From Pomphorhynchus laevis (taxonomy: Eukaryota; Acanthocephala; Palaeacanthocephala; Echinorhynchida; Pomphorhynchidae), in contig WNNJ02003376.1 in the NCBI GenBank assembly GCA_012934845.2, positions 1 to 64,000 on the forward strand: DNA of 64,000 nt, read 5' to 3'. Positions 24,098 through 36,300 of the stretch are shown piece after piece (the first letter of the stretch is position 1; each line of letters begins with the position of its first letter). The notes beneath the pieces were generated by a model. The model did no database searches and had not been told where the DNA came from. It saw only the letters and a list, made by a program, of their open reading frames with translations. The translations under genes were made by a program, and so were the position numbers.

Positions 24098-24140
24098 TTT
24101 TAATCAAGAAAATTTTTACTTGAAGTAAAAATTTTCTTGA
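24098..24140. repeat. Perfect short palindrome
   Basis: atcaagaaaatttttactt and its exact complement lie two bases apart. It lies next to the hammerhead-like core. Confidence 0.85.
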
Positions 24141-24299
24141 TATAATAATCGACGATGTCAAATGCAGATGATAAGTTGAAGGAGATTATGACGCTATAAA
24201 GTTGTTCGTCTCGTGATTGTAGAAAATCAACAAAGACTTTGTGACATGCTAGTTAGGTGGAATAATTAGAAGGATAAGCAGATTGAAACGATTAATATA

Positions 24300-25705
24300 A
24301 ATTTTACGATAGAAGATATATATTAAACTGATTTATCACAAGACGTTCGAAGAGTTTTGATAAGGTTGGGAGAAGAGATATAGGACGATATGATGACGGA
24401 AGTGAACTGTCGAGAGAGTGGTTTTTCAGAAGTGCACGAATATGGCAGATTTCCAGTTTGACGGAAAAGTGTAGCTGCGGATAGAAGAATTGAACAAGGC
24501 TGTCAAAGGCGGAGATACCGAATGGCAAATGTTTAAGTAAGTACATTGAAAGATTGTCTGCAGGAGAATATTTGTTGAGCAATGAAATGAGAACATTTGA
24601 AACCTTTTGAAATGATAACTTTTAAAGCTGCTATGTATTGTCGAAGAATATGTGCCGAAACTTGATAACATAGTAGTTTCTTCTGATGACCTCGTATCCT
24701 TTTTATTATACATAGTCTGTTATTTATTATTCAATTCATAAAAATTGACTTTTATTTTATTTCAATTTTAAAATTTTGACTTGATATAAATGTAAATTGT
24801 ATAAAATCGTATATAATTATTTATTATTTATCTTTATTTTTATATAATAAAAAATGCGTAGGCACAGGTATCTGATCTAATTCGTCAGAAGAAACGGGAT
24901 GGAGGTAGTAGAGTTCAGGAAGAGATAATTGTATTGAGGCAGTCGATGATTGTAGTTGAATATATAAAGTATTAGCATATTTAGATTGAGGATAAGAAAA
25001 CAAGTTTGGATCGATGTTGTTAGGTGTTGAAGAACGTGATAGGAGTAAATTTAAAGTGCGCTAAGTAGACTTTGGGTCCGACAAAGTGAGATTATTCTGC
25101 CAGAAGTGTGCACTTGCTTCGTAGTAGAGAGTAATAGAAACGACGAATATTTATGTAGTCATCACGATACTCGGAGCAGATAGAAGTAGAACATCGTTTG
25201 AGGAAACGGAGATATACGCGAAAAACGTAACGCATGCGGCGCTTCGAAATTACACAGTCAGAATCAAACCATGGTGTGCTTCGAAAATGATTACGAGTGT
25301 GTGATCAGCGAGGTAATATGTAATCGAGAATTGTTGTGAGCTTAGAGTCAAATAGAGCAAATAGAAAAATGGCCGAAAGGGAAGGCGAATTAGGCGGCAC
25401 AAAGGCAGAGCCAAGAATAGCAGATCGAAATAAAGTAAGATTGAAAATTTTCACGGTCGATTGAAGGCAGGCGACACTCAAGAGGGAGCAAGCTGATAAG
25501 TAAAATTTAGTGTAAGTAGAAAATGGTCAGAGACCAGAATCTGTGATATTAAACGAGCATGTGTACCGAGTACACACTGAGTTGCAATGATATCAAGTGT
25601 ACCATGTGTAGAGATAAAGATAGGAGCTCGGCTATTCGCGAGAGTATTCGTGAAGCCGCTAAATGAAGTGGATTGGACACGTTTTGAGAATACCTACTAT
25701 ACACC
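24300..25705 (-). mobile_element. CR1/L2-like LINE, endonuclease end to RT start (copy 4)
   Basis: On the - strand, 25700-25240 holds the end of the APE domain and APWFDSD with ISKRRMRYVFRVYLRFLKR, matching the linker of copy 2. 24580-24304 holds the start of the RT: LPFGISAFDSLVQ, then SSYRPISLLPTLSKLFERL. The two parts are separated by an inserted piece of PLE tail at 24640-24885. Broken by several stops. Confidence 0.7.
24640..24885 (+). mobile_element. Solo PLE tail (family 1) inside a LINE
   Basis: Contains the family 1 tail marks: gccgaaac, ctgatgacctc, then ctgttatttatt, caattcataaaaa, acttgatataaat and the end [gta][g]ca.aggtatctgatct. The same order occurs at 33.8, 36.9, 49.0 and 56.8 kb. 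It interrupts the CR1/L2-like copy, so it is the younger insertion. Confidence 0.65.
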
Positions 25706-27237
25706 TTAGTTATATATCAGGCTGCGCTCACTGGAAATAGATTCAATTGTTGACAGGTAATAACCGCCTAGGGGTATTTGGATAACTACCTCGGGTTATT
25801 TGGATAACCGCCTCGGGTTATCCAAAATAAAGCTCCTGTCTGCTACTGAGAGCGACACCTGATTAATTAAAAATAGTCCGTTCTATCGGAATAAGTAAAA
25901 ATAATTTTCCTATAATTTACTTATTTGCCTCCTTAAATAACTCTGCGCATTAATTATACGTTAACAATGGAAAAATACTAGATAAGAATGAAGATCCATA
26001 ATTAAATTCAAGTAAAGTATGATTGAATTGATTAAGATTGAAATTTTTTATTGTGCTTATTAAACATATATCCACTGCAATTAATTTAACATTAAAAATA
26101 TCTGCCTGTAGAAACGAAGAAGATTTTACAGCATTTCAAACTGCTATCAATAGTAATCGTATTGCTAAGCGCAATTATTAACCATAAAATGATTTCCATT
26201 ATTAAAACTGTTGTCGTTAATACATTAACGATTTTAAATGTTTAAACATATGTTAGTCCCAGACATTAGAACAATATATAGCAATACAAAATTTAAATTA
26301 AAAAAGAAGAATTGGAAACCATATTGGAAAATATTTTTCGGGTAACAAAAATATATATAATCATAGTTTCTGCATATTCTCCATATTCACATAATCGTTT
26401 TCAATGAAAAAATAGAAAGTAAAAAATTCAGGGTTCTTTGATAAAATACAATAAAATAACTTATAGTAGGAATTGATATGTAGGCAAAAGTAAAATATAA
26501 ATGATGTTTGTGGTTCGTCTCCCAACCAATTGTACTCCTTTTAACTGTACGTTATAAGTTCATTCAATTAGATCTTTTAGATCGTTCCTCGGATGTTCTG
26601 TTGTTGTGCCTTGTAAGATGAACTGTGAATGCACTCTGTAAAAATAAACAAATTCAAATTCAAGTATTAAATTAAAAATCTACGGAAACAATATGTGCAA
26701 AGGTCTTCAGCTTTTCTTAATTATTTCAACTAGTGATAAGTGCTCTTAAAATAAAGTATCCAATATGTTTGCAATAAAGAGAAGAAACGTGGCATGGCAG
26801 CAAAAAGCAATAAATAAGCGATATTTGAAGTTTATATACCTGTGTAGTCATTGTTACAATTGAAAATTTAATAACTATTTTTATTTGGCACGTTGCTTCC
26901 TAAGCTTATAAATACGGTTGTCTGTTAAATAGGATTGAAGTAGCGCGCAGAATAAAAATAGTCATCAAAACTTCAAAAGTAATCAATATACTAAATTTCT
27001 TCTAGTACGTCGTCCATTATAAGGGTAAAAAATATGTTCATTCAAAATGAGAATTACAAAACGAGATTTGATGCAAACAAATTACAACGATATCCAATCA
27101 ATTTATTGTTATCCAATATTTTAAGTATTCAGGTAAGTTAATTAAGTCACATTATGTAATATACAACCATATAAAAATGCAAATACTCTTAAAAAATTAT
27201 CTTTAATTTATATTTATGGATTTTTATGGATCGGTTA
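25706..27237. other. AT-rich intergenic or 3' flank
   Basis: Near 25760-25820 a 20-base motif (ggataaccgcctcgggttat) recurs about three times. A possible terminal exon of the RasGEF gene at 26635-26564 is listed separately. Otherwise nothing recognised. Confidence 0.4.
26564..26635 (-). CDS. Possible alternative last exon of the RapGEF gene
   Basis: A good acceptor (tttgtttatttttacag) precedes 24 codons ending in TGA (SAFTVHLTRHNNRTSEERSK plus three residues). The exon begins in phase 0, and the preceding large exon could be cut in phase 0 at a weak donor just before its stop (aaag/gtttaa, near 29706). This is only a compatibility argument; transcript data would decide. Confidence 0.25.
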   Translation of the reverse strand, partial: SAFTVHLTRHNNRTSEERSKRSN

Positions 27238-28655
27238 AAAATGTTCTAGAATAAAAATTAGAGATCATCAGGAGGAACTGCTATGCTATCATGTTTCGGC
27301 CCCTATTCTCTACCCAATAAAGCAACGGGCCAAGTACGTGTTAAAGACGTATTTCCTCTAATTAAATTTGATTATATAGTATCTTATTCTAATACAAAGT
27401 ATATTATTTATTTTCCATCCATAAAAATTTGCCACTTTAGAGTTTAAATTTATTCTTTATATTATTGTGTTGATTTATATATTTTACTATTTTCTGCTTG
27501 ATGTTATTTTTATAGTAACCTAATTTAAAATATCTATCTATTAAATTATTTAAATGATTTTAGAGAAAGCCAATATCATTACATATTGTTGTAATTCTTA
27601 AAATTTCATTATTTAATGTATTATATTTTATATTATATGGTATGCATGAATGCTCATGCAAAAATATGTTTCTTGTAAATTTAAATATGTCATCTTTACG
27701 ATATAAATTAATAGTAGTTTTAGTTAATGTTAATTTAACGTTCATATCTAGATATACACCTTCTTTATCATTAATATTAGGTTTAGTTAAGAAAAAGGCT
27801 TTCTGGGAAATTTGTTCACTAATTGAATAAAAATCATTAGAATTAAATACACATATATCATCAATGTATCGAAACATATATTTCATATATTTATATTGTT
27901 TAGATTTAGTTTTTACATAGTTATGAACAAATTCATATTCTATAAAGCTTAAAAACAAGTCAGCTATAATTGGGCTACTATTACCACCCATTGGAACACC
28001 TTTTACTTGTCTAAATATAGATGTCCCTACTTTTAAATAATTTTGATTTATTAAAATATTTAAGGATTCTATTAATTCAATTTTATCCATATATTTATAT
28101 TTATTTGATGGTTTAATTTTTGTTAGATAGGCGTTATAATTATAACATATATATGTATATCTTTTTCCGAATATAAGGTTAATTAATTTTACTAACGCTT
28201 CTTTAATATCTACTAAATCTAGATTTGTATAAAGCGTACTAAAATCGTATGTATTTATATTTTGAAAATTTATTCCTTTTGTCTGTTCTAAAAATTCTTT
28301 TGTAGAATTAATACTGAAATAGTGTTTTATACCAGTATTAATTTCGATTACCTTGCAATATTTTTTAAAATGTGCTTTAATTACTTGAAGTATTTTATTC
28401 ATATAGACAGAAAGTGGTTTTAATGTACATTTAAACGCACTACATATGAACCTAGGTTTTATTGGATTTTTATGTAATTTTGGATTCCAATATAATATAG
28501 GTATAATTTTATTATCTAATTCAACCTTTATACCCTTTTTATCCATTATAGAACAGAGACTTGTGATAATTGTTTCTAAACTAAAATCACTTGGTTCATA
28601 TGTTGTGTTTATATTTAAATCATTAGAATTATCCTCTTTTATCAGTAAATCCTAA
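27238..28655 (-). mobile_element. Penelope-like element family 1, RT and tail (copy A)
   Basis: On the - strand, ORF 28546-27560 (about 330 codons, with a few more upstream) is a reverse transcriptase with PLE-type signatures: YWNPKLHKNP, IKPRFICSA, motif A DFSTLYTNL, motif B GVPMGGNSSPIIADLFLSF, motif C FRYIDDICVF, then GVYLDMN. No GIY-YIG domain follows, and the N-terminal part is missing. The C-terminus continues to about 27410 in another frame. The tail at 27360-27240 contains the structured element shared with copies B and C. It is nearly identical to the copy at 49-50 kb, so the family was active recently. Confidence 0.8.
27241..27345 (-). ncRNA. Structured tail element of PLE family 1 (copy A)
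   Basis: On the - strand, ggccc pairs with gggcc just before gaaac, and tagaga pairs with tctcta just after ctgatga. Relative to the copy at 49 kb (tagagg/cctcta) both sides of the second helix have changed together. The helices interleave, so together they would form a pseudoknot. Function unknown. Confidence 0.45.
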
Positions 28656-29700
28656 TAAAATATATTGCATATGAAGACAAAGTTATTACTAGCTTTATCA
28701 ATAGTTGTTATTATTTAGTTATTCTTTGAGTTAGTAGGTTCCAACTCAAAGGATAACTGGTTTTTGATCTTTCATTTTATATTTTTAGTAATAATTCTTT
28801 ATTAATAATAATTAAGTTTATTAAACCACTTATCTTTGTAGTTAAGGGTAAACATTTGAAAAAATTAAAAGATACACAAAAAAGTGCACATAAAATATCA
28901 CAAGACCGCACTTAATAGACAAATATTTCTTATAATCTCAGACTTCAACAGGGTGATGAAAATATCGAAGCGTAATTGTCAACGCAGTAAGTGAATATTT
29001 CATGCGTTCAAAAGTTTCAATTTTTGCCAGTGTCCACAACTTTAGCACCGCGCAGTTGAAAATATAGTAAAGCGCTCTGCATCTTTTGTAACATAACATA
29101 AAGATATATAAATGGTCTCTATCATGAAATGGAATTAAAATAAGCAAACAGTTAATTATGATATTCATAAACCGAATCTCTCCAAATTAACGAATGTTTG
29201 GATGCTATTGGACATTGTAAGTGAAAACTCTAGATTAACATGTGACTTATTTATTTTTCAATTTATTAACCATATACACAATTGCAAAGGTTAACAGCAA
29301 ATATGTCGCTTTTACGTAATTAATGAATTATTTTTGTCTTGTTATAATATCCGTAGCGTTTATTATTGATCTAGATCCACGAATCGAATATAACACGTAG
29401 CGTGCTAATGCTATGCTACTTTTACTGCTTATTTCACTTATGATCTTGATATAATCACGTTTATCTTCCCTTTTTTCGTTGTAATAATAAATTTTAATAT
29501 TGATTATTAATCTTGATTTTTTAGAAATCGTTTCTTAGTAAAATAAACATTAAAAGTAAACAGAATATCGTTAATCATTTTAAATTTTAATCTCAATAAT
29601 AATCTTAATTTCAAGTAAATTTAATCTTAAAAATAACTCTAAATCTTAATAATAAACTATTGTAAATATTTCGTTTGTCTATGCATGTTAAGATAAATTA
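28656..29700. other. AT-rich region without recognised genes
   Basis: Three-prime flank of the RapGEF gene. No reading frame with family features or repeat was recognised. Confidence 0.4.
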
Positions 29701-30368
29701 TTAAACCTTTTGTCGGATGCTGGAAGCGGTCTTTGGTGGTTTGGAACACTTCGTAGATGAGCTACGGGGTGAATTAAACAAATCTGTTACATCGATTGGA
29801 GCAGAATATTGAGAGCTGAATTTATTGTCGTTTTGATTAGCTGACATCTGCTTTGATATAGTGCAGATTGATTTTTTATTTGAATTTTGGTTAGTTTTCT
29901 TGAACCGGTCTGAACTTTTCACCTGTTTCATCTCTTCCGATACAGTAGATTTGCCAATTTCTGGTGAAAATGTTAAGCATTGTCCCCAGTTATTACCACT
30001 TTTAGCACAACCGTCGCTGTTGTTAATGCCACCATTAAATTTACTAATTTCAGAATCGTTAAATGAACAATCAACGGACGACGATTTTAATCTAATAGTG
30101 GGGGAGTTGACTACATGCTGTGAATACAGTGTGGATTTATCTTGAATCTGATTATACTTATCAAGTCCTGTTCCAGAGGAAAACGTTCGATGCCGTATAA
30201 TGCTACTTGAGTCTATCTGATTTTCACTTGAAGTTAGACTGGCTCGCCCTGAGTCTAAATCACAAGGAGCGCACACTTGATCGTTTGCATCTTTCATAAA
30301 AATATACTGATTATAATAAATACAGTTGCTTTTGTGTTGTGCCTTATCATTACTGGTATTATTATGAT
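29701..30368 (-). CDS. Rapgef2: RapGEF last exon K (Ser-rich C-terminal tail)
   Basis: Acceptor tatttaattttag. After two bases, 221 codons and a TAA at 29703-29701. Polar, Ser/Asn-rich and probably disordered, as in RAPGEF2 tails. No SH3-binding proline cluster is clear. The in-frame ATG at 30393 lies in the intron and is not used in this model. Confidence 0.78.
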
Positions 30369-33300
30369 CTAAAATTAAATAAAACAGATTCATTTGTTAA
30401 TACTTAAACGTATAGAAATTATATACTACCGTGATCACATGGCTTATTATCGGCATCCATGCCATTGTCGTTTGATCGCATGTTGTGATCAAAGCAATAG
30501 CATGCCTGATGACTTATTACTACTGCATTGTCTCTGTCGTTGGGAACGTCATTTTGATGTTTGTTCCCTAAACAAAAATTTTGTATTTAGTAAAAATTAT
30601 AAATGAACATAAATTAAAAAAAAGAATACAGCGTTCACTACGCTGATCTGGCTAGTTATAATCTCAACAAACAAAATTCAAACTCTTAAATGTCTCTCGG
30701 TAATCAAAGCTTAACACTAATAAAGTATTTTAAGTAAATTCTGATTGTGGATAATACTTGCTTGTTGATCTTAAAGATGTCGAGCTGTTATTACTGGGGG
30801 AAGCAGTAGAAGAATTAGGAATTACTGGTTTAGATGCATTCGATTTACGGTAAAATGATGGGCTTGGTCGAACTTTAAAACGATTTTTTGATGAAAGAAA
30901 CATAAAGCGTTCACTACGCTGATCTGGCGAGTCACAATCTTAACAAACAAAATTCAAAATCTTAAGCGTCTCTCGGTGATCAAAACTTAACACTAATAAA
31001 GTATTTTAAATAAATTCTGATTGTGGATAATAAAAACAGTCAACTTACAACTTGCTTTAAAAGTGATACGTTGGTCGAATATCTTAAAATTAATTGTTAT
31101 CATTTACTAAATTGACAATTTAATGCACTGTCACTTCAAATGCTATTATAATAAACCGACATTTTAGGATTCTCCTTATTTAATCGATAATTAAGTAAAC
31201 CATGTTTCATAGATTTACAAGCAACATCGAGATCTTATACTGGTATTTTCTTTATGTGCCGTTTGGTTTGTTATATCTAATATAGTTGGTTACACTGCAA
31301 TGTGCAGATTTTTATTGATGAATGAAATCAGCACACCATGACACCTCAATGATGCTTGCAAAAATATCAAAATATGAAACATATTTTGCTTAATTATCGA
31401 TGAAATGGGGAGAATCCTAAAATGTCGGTTTATTATAATAGCATTTGAAGTGACAGTGTATTAAATTGTCAATTTAGCAAATTATAATAATTAATTTTAA
31501 GATATCCTTCTCAAATAAATATAAATATCCCCTTAAACAATAGTAACCCATTTAAACAATAGTAATCCCCTTAAACAATAGTAATCCATTTAAACAATAG
31601 TAATCCACTTAAACAATAGTAATCTATATATTTATTTAATTTAAAGCTTTTTTAATATGCTGCTATGCATCATCTTAATATCGCTGAGTTCAATTCTAAA
31701 ATCTTCTACTCAATCTTTGCTCGAAAAATTTATAAACAATTCAGAGACATTTTGGATTATCATGTGAATTTGAAAATCCATATACAATTCATATTTTATA
31801 TAAGCAAGACAATTTGAAATATTTTATATAAGCAAGACAATTTGAATTGGAGCAATTCAATTGCTTGAAATTTGCTTACAAAATCATATATGATCGCTAA
31901 AAGCATTGAATGTAATATAATGTCTTCTTATTTATGTAATTAATGAACAATGAATACTTCAATTAACGAAGTATTCAATTAATACTTTATTATTTGCTAC
32001 TCACAATTACTAGACATTTATTATAACTAGATAATCGATAACAGAAAAATTGTGGGTATATTAATACGCAAAGCATATTGACTAGCAGTTGGATTGTGAC
32101 TGCAATTCAGTATTAAGTGGTATTATGTCTTAATTGTTTTATCGTATTAGCAATTTTGTCATAAATTTGAACATGTAATTTATCCAAGTGAAAAACATCA
32201 GACAAAAACTCTTTCTAATATTGAAATATTGTGTAAGCAGACTCCATTGTAAATTAGCAGAAAACTCGAGAAGAATCCAATATTAATATTGGATTCTTCT
32301 CGATTTTTTTGCTAATATTGAAGTAAAAGATTATCAAAGAGTAATATATCTACATGTAATACATCAGGTTATCTATTAGTTTATACAACTAATATTAAGG
32401 TAATTATAGATAAATTCAATTGTACACTGAACAACAGGTTAAAACGCGGATTCAGTTGGCACAAAATTGTGCATTAGCAAACAAATATCAAAATTACTTA
32501 CATGATTCGCAATAATTAGCAATATCTAACAAACGCTGTTCATCGTCGATGATATCCAAGGAAGACAGATAATATTTTGCACGTTTGGCCATCATACACT
32601 ATAGGTAGAAAAACAGTCATGTCATAAAGACCGAATAATAAACAATAAAGTTATTGTTTTATAAGGATATAGATCAAATCGAAACATCAATGTTATTGAT
32701 AAAAAAGTGAAAATAAAAATACAAAATATACAATTTTTCTCACTTCCTCATACAGACGCTTTGAATTTGTAGTGGATATGAGATTAAATCGTTCCAATAA
32801 AGATGGGAGCGATTGTTCAAATAGGCAAGTACATCCAAATGCTGAGAATACGAAGTGAAATGGTGCTGGACTTTTAGCCATTGACTCTAAATCCTACACA
32901 ATAAAAACAGAAATTTTAAATTAATTGATACATAAGATTAGCAAATATACGATCGCAGAGTTCTTCATTTCAATAATTGCACGAATTTCATTTGATACTG
33001 TTCGAAATTTTTCAAAATTGACCTGCAAATAATATAGACAGCGAAGATGAATATATTGGAAAAGTTAGGTTGATGTATATTTAGCATCTCGCGATATTAA
33101 AAACCATAATACTGACAAAAACGCAGATTTTCTTGTTATAATTTGCGATGATAAGGATAATGTAAAACTATTTGTTTATCGCTATATATGTAGCGGGTGG
33201 TAATTATTTATACATAAGTGATGTTCTAGCTGTTGTTTTGATTAGAATAAATGATCATAATTTTAGTAAATGAATGCTCGCATTAAAATAAACATGTACT

Positions 33301-36300
33301 GATCGATTATGCCAAAATTTGATGATCAATTATATGCTAATGAGATCATATTTAACACTTAACGTCTGTCAACTATAACAAATTAAAGCTATCTTGTAAT
33401 GGTTTATTTATGTGACGAACCTACTTTATAAAGTAGACAAGTATTCAAAATAAAAAGTATTAATGCTGAGGAGTCGTCAGTATGCATATATGAATAATTA
33501 ATTTTTATGAATAATTAATTGGTAAACTGTGAGAGTTTACCAATTTCCAAAATTTAAAATCAGACAAAATCCCATGTAGTAAGTAATTAAATTTAACCAA
33601 ATAGTATTTTACTCATGTATTTTATCAATAACTTTACGAATAATCAGTCATCGTGAACAAGTTTTGGTTGCTGCAAGATTTTCTCAATACTCAAAAATAT
33701 ACAAGCATCTATTTTGGCAGCTATAAAAAAGGCTTTAAAGGCTTTTATATAAATTAAATAAGCGAACAGAGTCTACGTATTTTATATTGTAAATTAAAAA
33801 TAATGCAAAATAAAAGGTAAATAGTTAAAAATAAAAAATTAATTAATAATAAATAATTGTTATAAGATTTTATATAATTTATCTCAAGATGAATTATAAA
33901 CTGAAATTAAAAATAAAAATCAATTTTTATGAATTAACTAATAGATAACACACTATGTATCAGAATAAGGATTAGAGGTCATTACGAGGAATTGCTATGT
34001 TATCAGGTTTCAACCCCTGTTCCTCTAGCCAGCATAGCAGCGGGGTCAAATACGTGTTAAGGACGTATTTCCTCTGATTAAATTTGATTATATAGTATCT
34101 TATTCTAATACAAAGTATATTATTTATTATCCATCCATAAAAATTTGCCACTTAAAAGTTTAAATTTATTCTTTATATTATTGTGTTGATTTATATATTT
34201 TACTATTTTCTGCTTGATGTTATTTTTATAGTAATCTAGTTTAAAATATGTATCGATTAAATAATTAAAATGATTTTGAAGAAAACCAATATCGTTACAT
34301 ATTGTTGCAATTCTTAAAATTTCATTATTTAATGTATTATATTTTATATTATATGGTATGCATGGATGCTCATGCAAAAATATGTGTCTTGTAAATTTAA
34401 ATATGTCATCTTTACGATATAAATTAATAGTAGTTTTAGTTAATGTTAATTTAGATTCGAAGATTGCTACAAATAGCTTATAAGATAAGAAGGATATATA
34501 GGAAGGATATATAAACAAGCTATAAGATAAGATTGTTGTATAAGAAAGCTATATAAGATAAGAAGGATGATATAAACGAAGGCTGCTATATAATATAATG
34601 TACAAAACATTATTTTGGCTGCTATATAATATAATATACAAACCACAATTTTGGCTGCTATATAAGATAATTCTTTCAAAACAGATCAGATCAGCTAACT
34701 CAGTCTACGTATTTTATGTTATTTATAAATTAAAAATAATGTCAAATAAAATTCAAATAATAAAATAATAATAAATAATAAATAATTGTTATATAATATT
34801 TGTTTTCAAAAAATACAATTATCTGATCTTAAAAACGGTTCTACTATCGAACATTTTCTAAAATATGTGATTATCTAATTAACATTATAACTAATAATAA
34901 CGTAGTAATCACATATGGCCTTAATTAATATTAAGCCTATAGTATCATACATTCAAAATGGTCTTTGTATTATCACATAATACAAATAAAGGGAAGCAGT
35001 TGCAACTTTGAACGATAAATAAAAAGCGTTTTTGTCATATTGCAATGTCCTAAGAACCAATTTTATCAGAAAGGTATCATTTATTTCTATAATCATTTGC
35101 GATCCTATTTAGTTTATATATTAGAAACATTGCTTCAAAGCACCAAATCTTCATTGAAAGTTTCGCAAATAAGAAAAATAATCGTAATAAAATTTAAGGA
35201 CAAAATAAATGAAAGACTCGAGCCAGTAATTAATCAATTGATTCAGTTGACACCGTCATTTTTTATGTCCGTCATTAATTGATTGATCCAGTTCTATTCC
35301 CATTTCGTATGTATCTGTCATATGATTTTTACTCTCTATTTTATAATGTGATATACATATATTGTACGTAGAGATAGTTGCCTTATTGAATATAAAAATG
35401 CATAATTACTTAATTTTTTGATTATATTCCGTAATTGTAAAACTTTTAAAGTTTATAATAAATATTATATAATTAGATGGTGAAGATTTGTGAGCAAATT
35501 ACAACATTAAAAAATAAAGAATAATCAATAAAAATGTAAAAATAACATAAAAGTATATTTTGTTCACAATTGCGCACAAAGGTTTCATGTTACAGGACGC
35601 ACAAAAGCAGTAATATAAATAAATTACCAGTTTGTTCACAGATGTTTGGTTTCCTTGATGTATGAATGTCAAGTCTTTGATGCAGAGCGGAAACATCGGT
35701 ATCTGGATTGCAAAAAGAAATACTATATTTTATAAATACATTAATAATATAACACGAAAGCAGAATTTACAATAAATTGAGATAAAAGTATAAAAATATG
35801 CGCATTATTCTAGGCTATTATCAATAAATGTCTTTTATCGAATATACTTGATTAAAGACGTTATTTAAAATATTATTTCTAAAGCGTGAGAGTGACTTCT
35901 CAAATTAAAACTATTATGCGCAAATTGTAACATATAGTATATGATTTAAAGACAATTTAAATATACATGATTAGTATCGGCCAAAATAGTATATTTAACT
36001 AAAACATATGTTCCCTTATGAAGTTCACATTTTGATCGCAATGCATGCATAAACCAACGCATTCCATAAATATATTGTTTAAACTTACATTTAATTATTA
36101 TTTTTAATTTGAAATTAGGATCGAAAGAATTTAGGTCATAAATTATGCATAGCAGTGAGAACACAACATCAAATAAGCAAAATCATTTTTGATTTATAGT
36201 TTAAGGCTAATGATAAAAATAATGAGTTGACCAACTATGAAAATTAAGCATAATTGCAAAATTGAATTGTAACCGAGTTACAATTGACACAGTGTAAGTA

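Noticed and set aside
27241-27345. HDV-like ribozyme in the PLE tail
   Set aside because: Interleaved helices suggested it, but the required P3 and P1.1 parts and catalytic context were not found.
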